The position numbers were made by a program, and so were the translations under genes. This document shows positions 25,987 through 35,305 of a stretch of DNA of 64,000 nt, one piece after another (position 1 is the stretch's first letter; every line of letters begins with the position of its first letter). Under the pieces are notes generated by a model. That model had not been told where the DNA came from. It ran no database searches and worked only from the letters and a program-made list of their open reading frames with translations. Source of the DNA: Verrucomicrobiota bacterium (GTDB lineage Bacteria; Verrucomicrobiota; Lentisphaeria; Oligosphaerales; Oligosphaeraceae); the NCBI GenBank assembly GCA_019136135.1, contig JAGVUR010000097.1:1-64000 (forward strand), read 5' to 3'.

Positions 25987-27546
25987 TCATTCTCTAAACT
26001 CGTGAACCTCAAATACAGATACCTCGGTCGTACCCTCGGACAACACTTCCTCGCCTACGCCGCAACGCTGACACAAGGCAAGCATAAACGCACGGGGTTC
26101 CTTGATCTCTTTCCAGACCAGGGGGATGAAGCCAACCGGCTTCTTCCCGGCGACACGCAAAACCACACCGTCGCGACCAGGACGCAACTTCGAATATAAT
26201 TCCTCGCGGGTCTTGTAGTTGAGGCGACGGGACGGGGTAATCACGCCAATGACAATCGTCGAATCACGCAATTCATCCTGGGTAATCGGACGAGACTCGT
26301 TCGTGCATAGCTTTGTCGCTGTCACGACCAACAGCACCGACAGGGGATGCTTGCCTGGCTGCTGCGCCAGCGTGCCAAGCGCCTTCCCGTCCTTAACCAA
26401 CGATATCGTGCAACCGTAAGGCTCCAGCAATGTCCGGGAGTATTGCGGCAGATCCGGCGCCTTCGTCTTGGCGATGCTGCATGACATCACGCGACGCACC
26501 AAATCCAACAGGATCAATTCCTCCTCGCGATTCAGCAGCGCGCCCTCGTAGCTCCCGCTAACTTGACCTTGACGAGAGCGCAAGAACGCCAGCGCATCCC
26601 CAGGGGCAGGACGAGATTGCCGTACAACATCCATCAATTCGCGAGTCCCGACGGTCTCCAGCAACAACAGGCTCTCAAAACGACCGCGTACCGGCGCCGG
26701 ATTCGACTTCGCTGGTCTAAGTGGAGCAGGACGCGGATACCGTTGCAAATCGAAAACACTCAACTTGTACCCAATCGCCTGCGCGCACAACGCCCCTGCG
26801 ACCTTTGGAAGCTCCCGGTAGCCAGCAGCTCCCTCAACGGCTTTCCGTACATCATCCCGCCAAGTCCCCCCCAAGGCGCAATAGCCCTCGGGCATCACGC
26901 CGAACATCACGGCCCCAGGCTCAGACAAGCACAACGCCAATGAACCGAAAAAGCCACTCAGCTTCCCATCGCCGACATTGCCCTCGCCGATGAACATCGG
27001 AACAACCTCAACTTCGCCCAATTTCACCAACAACAAGGACAGCACAAGCTCGAAACGCGACAACTGAACCTCGCTCAAATTGCCGGAATAACACAATTCG
27101 CACTCGGACAAAATCCGCTTGCGGCTACGGTCGTGAACCTTGACGCGCCCCAAGGGACAACGGTAATCGCTATCAGAACCAATCAGAATCCGATCGCCGG
27201 AAACCTCCGAAGAGGTGAAGATGACATACGCAATCCGGCAATCGTTCGGCAAATGCCCGATCGCCAACCCCCAATCCTCAAGGTTGGTGTCCATGTCACC
27301 CTGACCAACCAATATCCCCTTGACGGGACGCGCGGGAACAGTTTGCGGCAATGCGCCCAAACTCTCCTCAAGGCGACCTAAGTACGATACGCCTCCGCCC
27401 GTCGTCGCATCCTCGCCAGAAGCCGGCGATGACGTCGACGCTTTACCGCCACCACGGCTGGCGCAACCGCTCAAAAACACCGCAAACAACAACAGCAAGA
27501 GCGCTGAACATCGCCTTGTCACATCAACCACCTTTCCGTCTTGCAT
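25987..27546 (-). CDS. Lipoprotein with MEMO-like and AMMECR1-like domains (AmmeMemoRadiSam A/B-type fusion)
   Basis: 519 aa. Signal with lipobox LSGC (Cys28), so it is exported and lipid-anchored. Residues about 70-290 resemble MEMO: YRCPLGRVKVHDRSRKRIL matches the 'YxTPLGxVxVD' strand, and SEVQLSRFELVLSLLLVKL followed by VEVVPMFIGEG matches 'EHSxEVQLPFLQ ... IVPxLVG', although the metal-binding His of EHS is missing. The last 150 residues resemble AMMECR1: LRDSTIVIGVITPSRRL, GRDGVVLRVAGKKPVGFIPL, then VWKEIKEPRAFMLALCQRCG and a closing FEVHEFRE. MEMO and AMMECR1 proteins often occur with a radical SAM partner, not seen here. GGGAGG precedes the ATG by about 9 bases. It is the last gene of the iorB operon. 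The function is unknown. Confidence 0.6.
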   Translation of the reverse strand: MQDGKVVDVTRRCSALLLLLFAVFLSGCASRGGGKASTSSPASGEDATTGGGVSYLGRLEESLGALPQTVPARPVKGILVGQGDMDTNLEDWGLAIGHLPNDCRIAYVIFTSSEVSGDRILIGSDSDYRCPLGRVKVHDRSRKRILSECELCYSGNLSEVQLSRFELVLSLLLVKLGEVEVVPMFIGEGNVGDGKLSGFFGSLALCLSEPGAVMFGVMPEGYCALGGTWRDDVRKAVEGAAGYRELPKVAGALCAQAIGYKLSVFDLQRYPRPAPLRPAKSNPAPVRGRFESLLLLETVGTRELMDVVRQSRPAPGDALAFLRSRQGQVSGSYEGALLNREEELILLDLVRRVMSCSIAKTKAPDLPQYSRTLLEPYGCTISLVKDGKALGTLAQQPGKHPLSVLLVVTATKLCTNESRPITQDELRDSTIVIGVITPSRRLNYKTREELYSKLRPGRDGVVLRVAGKKPVGFIPLVWKEIKEPRAFMLALCQRCGVGEEVLSEGTTEVSVFEVHEFRE

Positions 27547-27566
27547 TCAAAAATCCCTCCCGAAGA

Positions 27567-28394
27567 TCAAAACGTCACAGCCGCATAACTCCCGCAAGGA
27601 AGTGTTATCCCCTCGCCAACGATCGCCATCTCGCCACTCGTAATCTCGCCACGACCAACCGTCTGACCCAAAACGTTGGACAAAACCAAGGGAGTGTACC
27701 CTGGAGTGTGACACGAAAGAAATAAAAATGTTGCGTCAGGAGATAATACCTTAACACACAACTCCAACAACTCCAACAAGTTGTTGTCTATCTTGAATAA
27801 TTCCTGATTCGTACCGCGACCAAAACTCGGAGGATCAAGCAAGATACCGTCGTAGCGACGACCGCGGCGAACCTCGCGATTCAAAAACTTGTTGACGTCA
27901 TCGACGATCCAACGAATCGGAGACTCCGTCAACCCGTTCAACTCCGCGTTCCGGCAAGCCCAGTCAACCATTTTCTTCGAGGCGTCCAAATGGCAAACCT
28001 GACACCCATCCTTCGCCAAGGACAAGCTCGCGCCGCCAGTATAGGCAAATAAATTCAATACCGATAGCTGACGACTAGACCCGCGAATCAACTTGGACAT
28101 CCAGTTCCAAACCAGCAAATGCTCCGGAAATACGCCGACATGACCGAAATCCGTCGGAGAAATCTTGAAGGACACATGACCGACGCGACAGGTCCAGCTC
28201 TTGGGCAAGCGCGTCCTAAAAGTCCACTTGTTGCCATCTTCGCGAGTAAAGTAACCATCCGCACGAGACCAAACATCGCTACCCAAACAAGGACGCCATA
28301 CCGCCTGGGAACAAGGACGATCAAGAACATACTGTCCAAATCGCTCCAACTTGCGACCGCCGCCGCAATCCAATAACGAATATGTCTCTTCCAT
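27567..28394 (-). CDS. RlmI-like class I SAM-dependent RNA methyltransferase
   Basis: 275 aa from the ATG at 28394; an in-frame TTG at 28412 overlaps the previous stop and would add six residues. The C-terminal 180 residues are a Rossmann methyltransferase with motif I VLNLFAYTGGASL, an acidic end of strand 2 (CHLDASKKMVDWA), IRWIVDDVNKFL and motif IV ILLDPPSFGRG. The DPPSFGRG motif and the NLFAYTGGAS loop are those of the RlmI/RlmL-type 23S rRNA methyltransferases (RlmI makes m5C1962 in E. coli). The N-terminal part is short and lacks an obvious PUA domain. It lies 14 bases after the upstream membrane-protein gene. Confidence 0.8.
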   Translation of the reverse strand: MEETYSLLDCGGGRKLERFGQYVLDRPCSQAVWRPCLGSDVWSRADGYFTREDGNKWTFRTRLPKSWTCRVGHVSFKISPTDFGHVGVFPEHLLVWNWMSKLIRGSSRQLSVLNLFAYTGGASLSLAKDGCQVCHLDASKKMVDWACRNAELNGLTESPIRWIVDDVNKFLNREVRRGRRYDGILLDPPSFGRGTNQELFKIDNNLLELLELCVKVLSPDATFLFLSCHTPGYTPLVLSNVLGQTVGRGEITSGEMAIVGEGITLPCGSYAAVTF

Positions 28395-28408
28395 ACAAAA
28401 AAACCTGC

Positions 28409-29074
28409 TCAATCCCCCGTTGTCACCAATGTCAAACGACTGTCCTTGATCTCAACGAACTTCAAGCGACCACGCCATTTCAAAGACGAAAATCGACGCT
28501 TCACCTCACCCTCAACCACAGACTCGTTAAGACGACTCAACATCCAATCAGGCACAGACATGCCCTTGACCTGACCGTCCAACAAACGCAAATTCAACTC
28601 GCCATCCAACACACCGGCCTCAAACGTAAACTCGCCCTGCAAATAGCGACCGGAAAACTGGGGAACATTGCTTAAGCTGACGTTGACCGTCGCAACGACC
28701 TTGTCATCGGACAAATGAAACCTAACCTTGTCGCGATAATTCCGACCCTCAGGAAGACTCGCAAGAAGCTTGTTCAAGTCGTCACTGTCCAAGGTCACCG
28801 TCGTCTCGCCGCGAGACTGCCCTGACAAGGAACGCTGAACACGCTGGTACACAGGCTCCAAACGACGCCGGTCGGAAGCAGTAACCTCAACCGCTGGCAA
28901 CTCGGCTGGCGTATCGGATGTCCAACGAGCGCGGAAACTCCGAAACCAAAGCCAGACGCCTAGCACACAGCACAGCGAAATAACGACAAGAATACCCCCA
29001 ATCCAAGCCGCTATGCGCAACCAAGATCGTTTACCCGGTGATTCCTTTCCTTTTTGCCCTGATCTTGCCGTCAT
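28409..29074 (-). CDS. Hypothetical single-pass membrane protein
   Basis: 221 aa from the ATG at 29074, one base after the stop of iorA; a GTG 33 bases earlier is possible but overlaps iorA more. After a short basic N-terminus there is one membrane helix (about residues 20-43, IAAWIGGILVVISLCCVLGVWLWF), then a soluble, beta-rich domain of 170 residues (TTVTLDSDDLNKLLASLP, DKVVATVNVSLSNV, LKFVEIKDSRLTLV). The topology suggests a periplasmic domain that may bind or transport lipid, as in small AsmA- or LptC-like proteins, but no family was recognised. It is cotranscribed with the IOR genes. Confidence 0.6.
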   Translation of the reverse strand: MTARSGQKGKESPGKRSWLRIAAWIGGILVVISLCCVLGVWLWFRSFRARWTSDTPAELPAVEVTASDRRRLEPVYQRVQRSLSGQSRGETTVTLDSDDLNKLLASLPEGRNYRDKVRFHLSDDKVVATVNVSLSNVPQFSGRYLQGEFTFEAGVLDGELNLRLLDGQVKGMSVPDWMLSRLNESVVEGEVKRRFSSLKWRGRLKFVEIKDSRLTLVTTGD

Positions 29075-29075
29075 T

Positions 29076-30812
29076 TCACAATGCACCGAACTTGCACGTC
29101 TGAACACACATCCCGCAACCTACGCACAACGCGGAATTCACGCTGGGGCAACCTGCGGAATCCTTCAACTCCAACGCCGGACAACCGAGCTTCAAACAAG
29201 CCTTGCAACGCTTGCACTTCGACTCGTCAACCACAGGCTTCTCGCCCAACAGACGACGCTCCTTCAACACGCATGGCGCACGGGAAATCACCAGCGTCAT
29301 CTCCTCGGCACCCAAAGATTCCTTCAGCACCCGGTCAACCGCCGCCAAATCGTAGGGATTGACGACCTTGATCCGCTTGACACCGCACGCCGAGGCGATC
29401 GCCTCGATCGACGCCTCGCTCGTCGCCTCGCCCATCAACGTCCGCCCAGTTCCCGGATGCTCCTGGTGCCCAGTCATCGCCGTCGTCCTGTTGTCCACGA
29501 CGATCAGCACCGCCTTCCCGCGATTGTACACCATGTTCAGCAAGCCCGTTATGCCCGAATGGAAAAACGTGGAGTCGCCGACGATTCCGACCACGGGACG
29601 CTTCTCGCCCGCCTGGGACAATCCATGGGCCAGCGTGAAGCCGCCACCCATGCACAAAAGCGCATCCGTGCGTGATAGCGGGGGGAACACGCCGAGGCTG
29701 TAGCAGCCGATGTCACCGGTCACCACCACGTCGTATTTCGTCAATCCGTAGAAGATTCCACGATGGGGGCATCCGGCGCAAAGCATCGGCGGTCTTCCGG
29801 GCAGGTCCGCCGCATCGGCGACCGGCGCCACAACCTCAGGTTCCTTTCCTTCCAAACGAGCCTTGACTCCGCGCAAAACCGTCGGCGTCAACTCGCCGCA
29901 ACGAGGCACAACCTCCTTGCCGACGCATGGGATTCCCAGCGACTTCACGTGCTCCTCCAAAATCGGATCGCCTTCCTCAATCACGACAACCCGATCCATG
30001 CGAGACGCAAAATCCTTCAGCAATTGATCGGGAAATGGCCAGGACCAACCCAACTTCAAAACCGAAGCCTCGGGGAAAATATCCAAACAGTGCAAGCCGC
30101 AAACGCTCGCCGTGATGATACCCAAGCCAGTTCCGCGCACATACTCCTTGTTCAAGGAACTCGTGTCAGCCGCTTGAGACTGGCGAACCATGCGGTCCTC
30201 GACATCACGACGCAACTTACGACCCCAGATCGGCAAGGGACAAAAACGAGACGGATTCCGCTCGAAATTCGCATCCTTCGCAATGCCGCGCTCGCCCAGG
30301 GAACACAGAAAACGCGAATGGCTGACGCAGGTCGTCGTCCGCAAGATCACCGGACAACCATACTCCTCGGACAACTCGAAGCCGCGCTTGATAAACTCAA
30401 GGCACTCGACGGCGTTGGCAGGCTCCAATACTGGCACCTTTGCCAAACGAGCATAATGACGAGTGTCCTGCTCGGTCTGAGACGAATACTGGCCGGGATC
30501 GTCAGCGACGACAATGACCATGCCGCCGACAACACCTATGTACGACAAGGTCATCAGAGGATCCGCGGCGACATTCAGGCCCACAAGCTTCATCGTCACC
30601 AAACTTCGGGCGCCGCCCATCGAAGCGCCTGCCGCGGCCTCCATGGCGACCTTCTCGTTCGGAGACCACTCGCAATAAACATCGCCGTATTTGGCCAGAT
30701 TCTCCAGAATCTCCGTCGAAGGAGTCCCGGGATATCCAAATGCAACCCGTACTCCACCCTCCCAAGCACCTTGGGCCAACGCCTCGTTCCCTGACAACAA
30801 TCGCCTTTCCAT
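29076..30812 (-). CDS. iorA: Indolepyruvate:ferredoxin oxidoreductase, alpha subunit
   Basis: 578 aa, cytosolic. It oxidatively decarboxylates aryl pyruvates to aryl-acetyl-CoA with reduction of ferredoxin (reversible under strong reduction). An N-terminal pyruvate-ferredoxin domain (GNEALAQGAWEGGVRVAFGY; SPNEKVAMEAAAGASMGG) is followed by a thiamine diphosphate-binding half (CAGCPHRGIFYGLTKYDVV, VTGDIGCYSLG, GDSTFFHSG). At the C-terminus is a 2[4Fe-4S] ferredoxin domain, CKRCKACLKLGCP and CVGCGMCVQTC. All parts of a full-length IorA are present. AAGG precedes the ATG by five bases. The partner iorB lies two genes upstream, with paaK between them. Confidence 0.93.
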   Translation of the reverse strand: MERRLLSGNEALAQGAWEGGVRVAFGYPGTPSTEILENLAKYGDVYCEWSPNEKVAMEAAAGASMGGARSLVTMKLVGLNVAADPLMTLSYIGVVGGMVIVVADDPGQYSSQTEQDTRHYARLAKVPVLEPANAVECLEFIKRGFELSEEYGCPVILRTTTCVSHSRFLCSLGERGIAKDANFERNPSRFCPLPIWGRKLRRDVEDRMVRQSQAADTSSLNKEYVRGTGLGIITASVCGLHCLDIFPEASVLKLGWSWPFPDQLLKDFASRMDRVVVIEEGDPILEEHVKSLGIPCVGKEVVPRCGELTPTVLRGVKARLEGKEPEVVAPVADAADLPGRPPMLCAGCPHRGIFYGLTKYDVVVTGDIGCYSLGVFPPLSRTDALLCMGGGFTLAHGLSQAGEKRPVVGIVGDSTFFHSGITGLLNMVYNRGKAVLIVVDNRTTAMTGHQEHPGTGRTLMGEATSEASIEAIASACGVKRIKVVNPYDLAAVDRVLKESLGAEEMTLVISRAPCVLKERRLLGEKPVVDESKCKRCKACLKLGCPALELKDSAGCPSVNSALCVGCGMCVQTCKFGAL

Positions 30813-30854
30813 TTCGCCTTCTAGTCTCTAGGTTTCAGTTCCGCACCGCGGCTC

Positions 30855-32153
30855 TCATTTTATCGCAACCCCGTCACGCTGGTAGAACACACGCTTTGCC
30901 TTCCCTTCCTGGGGCGGCAACGTGCCGGGAGCATAGACGTCACCATCCGGCGAAAAGCCCAATGTCTCCTTCAGCTGTTTCTCAACCATGTAACCCGTAA
31001 CGCCTTCGACAGCCTCGACCTCGACACGCAAATTCTTCACGCCGTCCACTTCGTTGATGATCATCCGGTAGTTCGGCAACACGCCCTTGATCTTCAACAA
31101 AGCCTGCTCGACCTGCGATGGGAAGAAGTTGACGCCCTTGATGATCAGCATGTCGTCAATGCGCCCGCGAATCGCCTCCAGCCTCACGTGGGTCCGGCCG
31201 CATTCGCAGCAGTCGCTGGAGATGATGCGCGTCAAGTCGCCGGTCCTGAAACGAATCACCGGGACCGCCTCGCGATTGATTGATGTCACGACCAACTCTC
31301 CAACCTCGCCTTCCGGAACGCGCTTCAACGTCGTCGGATCGATGACTTCCACAATGTACTGGTCTTCCCAAACGTGGATGCCGTTGTGGTATTGGCAATC
31401 TTGCCCCAGCGTTCCGATCCCACCCGTCTCAGTCATCCCATAGACATCATACGGATCGATCCCGAGACCATCGCGCAAACGAGCCTTCATCTCGGAAGTA
31501 AATGTCTCCGCACCAAATATCCCGACTTTCAGGTCCGGCAAGGTCTCGCCCAGCTTTTCCATCACATCCATGATCCTGGCGCCGTAGGAAACAACCGCCA
31601 CAAGCCCCGTCGAGCGCATGTCACGCGCCAACCGCACCTGCCGCTCCGTATTCCCGGGACCTGCAGGAACGATGAACATCCCCGCCTTGCGGGCGCCGTG
31701 ATAGCACCCGAAGCCGCCGTTGAACAAACCGAATCCAGGCGTAATCTGAACAACGTCAGTCGCCTTCAAGCCGGCCATCACATAGCAGCGAGCCATGCAC
31801 TCCGCCCACTGATCCAAGTCATGCTGGGTATACAACATCACAATTGGAGTGCCGCTCGTGCCGCTTGACATGTGCATCTCGATAATGCGACGACGGTCAA
31901 CGCAACTCATCCCCTCGGGATACTGATCGCGGAAATCGTTCTTCGACATGAGCGGAAGAAGCTCCAAATCCTCAAGCCCCTTGAACGTCGAAGCATCAAT
32001 CCCAGCATCGCGATAGCGCTTCGCAAAATACGGACTGTGTGCCTGCGTATGACGGATTGTCTTGCGCAAACGCAGCTGCTGGATCTCTTCCAACTGACTG
32101 CGATTGTAAGTCTCTTCCGAATGATTGAAAAACGTGCTCTCGCGTACATCCAT
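30855..32153 (-). CDS. paaK: Phenylacetate-CoA ligase
   Basis: 432 aa, the usual length for PaaK. It activates phenylacetate or another aryl acetate with ATP and CoA. The AMP-binding P-loop SSGTSGTPIVMLYTQ is near residue 95, VYGMTETGGIG carries the adenylate-forming A5-type motif, and RFRTGDLTRI the A7-type motif; the C-terminal lid (IRGRIDDMLIIKGVNFFPSQ) is intact. It sits between iorB and iorA, which is consistent with interconversion of aryl acetates and aryl pyruvates. In anaerobes this pair can run toward amino acid synthesis (acetate to CoA ester, then reductive carboxylation) or toward catabolism; sequence does not tell which. AGGAGG lies 12 bases before the ATG, inside the iorB stop region. 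Confidence 0.93.
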   Translation of the reverse strand: MDVRESTFFNHSEETYNRSQLEEIQQLRLRKTIRHTQAHSPYFAKRYRDAGIDASTFKGLEDLELLPLMSKNDFRDQYPEGMSCVDRRRIIEMHMSSGTSGTPIVMLYTQHDLDQWAECMARCYVMAGLKATDVVQITPGFGLFNGGFGCYHGARKAGMFIVPAGPGNTERQVRLARDMRSTGLVAVVSYGARIMDVMEKLGETLPDLKVGIFGAETFTSEMKARLRDGLGIDPYDVYGMTETGGIGTLGQDCQYHNGIHVWEDQYIVEVIDPTTLKRVPEGEVGELVVTSINREAVPVIRFRTGDLTRIISSDCCECGRTHVRLEAIRGRIDDMLIIKGVNFFPSQVEQALLKIKGVLPNYRMIINEVDGVKNLRVEVEAVEGVTGYMVEKQLKETLGFSPDGDVYAPGTLPPQEGKAKRVFYQRDGVAIK

Positions 32154-32160
32154 AACGCAA

Positions 32161-32730
32161 TCATGCCTCCTGGCCCGCCAAAAAGGCGGCTATGTTCTTT
32201 TCTACTAATCCAGACTTGACTATGCGCTCAAAGGCGCCGCGCCAACTCGACATCGGCAACCCGAGCCAACTCGACAATGCGCCGACCATCACCGTGTTCG
32301 CCAAGCGCAAATCGCCTAGCTTGGATGCCATCCCGGCGCAATCCAATAACTTGGGAGAACTGAACGAACGCAACAGACGCTCCTCCAAATCCGAAGGATA
32401 GGACGCTCGACCAGTCGAAACAGTAACAGGAATCAAACGCTGCAATGAAATCGCAGCATGACCGCCAGGACGCAACCAATGGGCGCAACGCAAACCCTCG
32501 ACAGGCTCCAATCCACATAAAACATCGGCGTCACCCTCGCCAAACAACGGAGAATGAACCTCGGAACCAAAGCGTACCTGAGCAGTCACAGAACCACCAC
32601 GCTGAGCCATCCCGTGCAACTCGTTTGTCGTTACCTCATATCCCGACAACTCGGCAGCACAAGCTATCACCTTCGCGGCAAACAAGATACCTTGCCCCCC
32701 AACGCCGCATAACATCACATTTGTTGACAT
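32161..32730 (-). CDS. iorB: Indolepyruvate:ferredoxin oxidoreductase, beta subunit
   Basis: 189 aa, the usual size. It has the POR gamma-domain pattern GVGGQGILFAAKVIACAAEL at residues 8-27, NELHGMAQRGGSVTAQVRFG in the middle and NTVMVGALSSWLG near the C-terminus. It forms the heterodimer with IorA. It is the first gene of a minus-strand operon (iorB, paaK, iorA, membrane protein, methyltransferase, MEMO-AMMECR1 lipoprotein). Upstream, a TATAAA box with TTATCC 16 bases before it is a weak promoter candidate. The stop overlaps the Shine-Dalgarno region of paaK. Confidence 0.93.
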   Translation of the reverse strand: MSTNVMLCGVGGQGILFAAKVIACAAELSGYEVTTNELHGMAQRGGSVTAQVRFGSEVHSPLFGEGDADVLCGLEPVEGLRCAHWLRPGGHAAISLQRLIPVTVSTGRASYPSDLEERLLRSFSSPKLLDCAGMASKLGDLRLANTVMVGALSSWLGLPMSSWRGAFERIVKSGLVEKNIAAFLAGQEA

Positions 32731-32871
32731 GATTACCTGAATAAAAAGACCAATTAAATCAATTTATACTAAAAAACAATAAGCGGATAACATATATCCC
32801 ACAACCCAGTTTTGCCAAACAATTCCGAGCTTGACACGAAAAAAATCTTGCCTTCCATTGACCGACGGGAC

Positions 32872-32910
32872 AAAAACAAAAAGGGACCGCCGGCATTGAC
32901 CGGCGATCCC
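32872..32910 (-). terminator. Intrinsic terminator of the pseudopilin gene
   Basis: On the minus strand an 11-base-pair stem (32900-32910 with 32883-32893, one G-U pair) closes a six-base loop and is followed by TTTTTGTTTTT. It lies about 30 bases past the stop of the 32938-33582 gene. Confidence 0.9.
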
Positions 32911-32937
32911 CCGATAAAATCAAGCTATGCAAACGAA

Positions 32938-33582
32938 TCAGCGTTTGTTCGTCACGCTGTACCAGCTGTCAACATCGTTATAGGTGGATTTGACCTTGCG
33001 CAGATCGACGTGACCATCCGAATAGGCGAAGTTGCACAGATCGTTATGGCGTTCGAAGGGAGGATAGAAGCCATAGTTGCCGGTCGTCGTCCATGGCACG
33101 TGCATCGGCCAATCGGTGATCAGCGCGTTGTTCAGCTCATAAGGGTGATTGAACGGTACGCAATTGGCAACGTCAGCCCATGTGATCGTCGTCGAGGGGA
33201 ACTTGATCTGCGCCAATTTGGCCGAGGAACTCCAATTCGAGATGACACTATTGCAAAGGTAGCTAGGATAGTCGATCTTCACGTATGCATCAGAGGGGCA
33301 CATGTACACTTTCTTGTCTCCCACATACGGATATACCAGCCCTGTCGCATGGGTTGTGAATGTATCGGGAACACCCAGGTGCGGCATGTTGATCATAAAC
33401 CATTCTTCGTAGTCAGACAAATACATGGATGTCCCCAGCGAAATCTGCTTCACATTGGACGTGCAGCTAATCGTACGGGCCTTCTCCCGCGCCTTCGACA
33501 ATGCCGGCAACAGCATTGCCGCCAAAATCGCAATGATTGCGATAACAACCAACAACTCAATCAATGTAAATAACTTTCGCAT
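32938..33582 (-). CDS. Type II secretion pseudopilin / prepilin-like protein with H-X9-DG-type C-terminus
   Basis: 214 aa. The prepilin leader MRK followed by [17 protein letters not shown] is at residues 4-20; peptidase cleavage would leave Phe as the first mature residue, with the conserved Glu5. Then come [10 protein letters not shown] and a small globular domain ending with [13 protein letters not shown], the 'DGHV' signature of the large Lentisphaerae/Planctomycete pseudopilin family. These proteins are exported to the envelope and are thought to use the type II/IV machinery; individual roles are unknown. It is a single-gene unit with its own promoter and terminator. A second copy is at 58913-59620. 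Confidence 0.9.
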   Translation of the reverse strand: MRKLFTLIELLVVIAIIAILAAMLLPALSKAREKARTISCTSNVKQISLGTSMYLSDYEEWFMINMPHLGVPDTFTTHATGLVYPYVGDKKVYMCPSDAYVKIDYPSYLCNSVISNWSSSAKLAQIKFPSTTITWADVANCVPFNHPYELNNALITDWPMHVPWTTTGNYGFYPPFERHNDLCNFAYSDGHVDLRKVKSTYNDVDSWYSVTNKR

Positions 33583-33882
33583 AACTACTTACACTCCTTT
33601 TTCCTTCAACTTTCCTTTTGCTTAAACAGGATATTTTTATGAAAATGGCACACCACTTTTCATAGTGTATGATAATTCTATTAATTTTTCAAGCGTTGGC
33701 TAATTTTTTTTGTTTTGCAGCCAAACATATTTTGAAAGGCATCTTTTTAGGGGTGAGTTTTTGGATTTCCCCAAGACTCATCAATTTATAATTAGCTCAA
33801 ATAACTTGTTTTCAGCACTTGTTGTGGTAACTTTTGTGCTTGCCAATTTTCAGTAGCAGTCTTCTTTTGTTTTGTTATCCCC
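33583..33882. other. 300-base divergent spacer between pseudopilin and MATE genes
   Basis: AT-rich. It holds the minus-strand promoter listed separately and a TATAAT at 33787-33792 that may serve the plus-strand MATE gene, though no good -35 box is correctly spaced from it. No small gene or RNA was recognised. Confidence 0.5.
33664..33692 (-). promoter_or_regulatory. Sigma-70 promoter of the pseudopilin gene
   Basis: On the minus strand TTGAAA (33687-33692), a 17-base spacer, and TACACT (33664-33669), about 80 bases before the ATG at 33582. AAAAAGGAG lies about 10 bases before the ATG. Confidence 0.55.
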
Positions 33883-35274
33883 ATGAAGTTTCATTCCACT
33901 TCGCTGTACAAGCGTCATTTTGCAGGTCCCGGAGGCATTTCCGCTCTGTTGCCGATTGCGATACCGATGATTTTATCATCGATTTTCGACACTGCAATGA
34001 TGTTCATCGACCGTTTGTTTCTCGCCCACGTCGGCAAGCTCGAGCAAGCTGCCGCAATGAGTGGCGGCACAACATCATGGATGGCTATCACAATGTTTGC
34101 CGGGATTGTGAGTTATTCGTCCACCATTGTCGCACATCATTATGGTGCTGATCAAAAGACGGAGTGTCCCAAGGTAGTTTACCAGGCCCTTCGAATCGCG
34201 CTTTTCAGCTTTCCTTTGGTTTTGGTGATATCCTGGCTCGCGTCCCATACGTTTTCGTGGGCACGTCACGCTCCTGAACAGCAGTCATTGGAACTCACGT
34301 ATTTTTGGTACATGGCATTTGCCGGAATATGTCCGTTGATCCGTTCTGCCTTTGCATCGTTCTTTTCCGGAATCGGCAAGACGCGCATCATCATGGTTGC
34401 GTCAGCCATTGCGTGCATGGTCAACATCATCGCCAACTACGTGTTGATCTTCGGAAAGTTTGGTTTCCCTGCAATGGGGCTGGTCGGCGCCGCGATTGGC
34501 ACGGTTCTTTCATCGATTTCTATGGCCGCGATCATTGGAATCGAGTTCTTCCGGTTGTCTCGCAAGGCGCCTTTCGCATCACCAAAGCCATATGTATTCA
34601 ACCTGGGCGGTATCAAAAGAATCATCCGGTATGGTTTTGCCAACGGACTCGAAAACCTGCTGGGGATGGTATCATTCGTGGTCATCACCGTAACATTCCA
34701 CAGTTTCGGAGAGGACATCGCGGCGGCAACTACAATTACTTTCAATTGGGATGGAGTCGCCTTCTTCCCATTGCTGGGCATACAAATCGGAGTCTCAACA
34801 CTAGTCGGACAAAACATGGGAGCCAAAAATCCCGATGGTGCCGAACAGGCAGCATACTCAGGATTCAAGCTGGCACTCCTCTACTCTGGAGCTGTAGTCA
34901 TCTTGTTCTGCACGGCGACAAAGTTCCTCGTTGGACTCTTCACTCCAGATGTCCCCGGAATCGATTACACGGTCGTCAAGGACATCGCCTTCAAGATGCT
35001 CAGATTGGCGGCGTTCTACATCATGTCCGACTCCATATATGTGGTTGCTGCGGGAGCACTTAGAGGCGCAGGAGACACCTTCAAGGTCATGCTGATCTCA
35101 ACGATTTTCCATTGGATCAATGCGTCAGCCATCTGCCTGTCGGTTTACTACTTCAAATTCTCCCATCTCACCACCTGGGCGATCTGCGTCGTTGGAGCGG
35201 TAATCGGGGGATTCATCATTCTCGCACGCTTCAAGCTCGGACACTGGAAAGAACTCAACCTGCTCGAAGACTAA
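33883..35274 (+). CDS. MATE-family multidrug/metabolite efflux transporter
   Basis: 463 aa with about 12 predicted membrane helices in two similar halves, as in NorM/DinF proteins. The first half carries LLPIAIPMILSSIFDTAMMF and the second LLGIQIGVSTLVGQNMGAKN; this GQNxGA segment is typical of MATE transporters. They expel cationic drugs or metabolites in exchange for Na+ or H+; the substrate cannot be predicted. The ATG is the best start because the membrane part begins about 30 residues later, but no clear Shine-Dalgarno is seen. It stands alone between a pseudopilin gene on the other strand and a TIM-barrel gene 138 bases downstream. Confidence 0.9.
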   Translation: MKFHSTSLYKRHFAGPGGISALLPIAIPMILSSIFDTAMMFIDRLFLAHVGKLEQAAAMSGGTTSWMAITMFAGIVSYSSTIVAHHYGADQKTECPKVVYQALRIALFSFPLVLVISWLASHTFSWARHAPEQQSLELTYFWYMAFAGICPLIRSAFASFFSGIGKTRIIMVASAIACMVNIIANYVLIFGKFGFPAMGLVGAAIGTVLSSISMAAIIGIEFFRLSRKAPFASPKPYVFNLGGIKRIIRYGFANGLENLLGMVSFVVITVTFHSFGEDIAAATTITFNWDGVAFFPLLGIQIGVSTLVGQNMGAKNPDGAEQAAYSGFKLALLYSGAVVILFCTATKFLVGLFTPDVPGIDYTVVKDIAFKMLRLAAFYIMSDSIYVVAAGALRGAGDTFKVMLISTIFHWINASAICLSVYYFKFSHLTTWAICVVGAVIGGFIILARFKLGHWKELNLLED

Positions 35275-35305
35275 TACACCGCGACAAGACAACACTTAAT
35301 TGATT

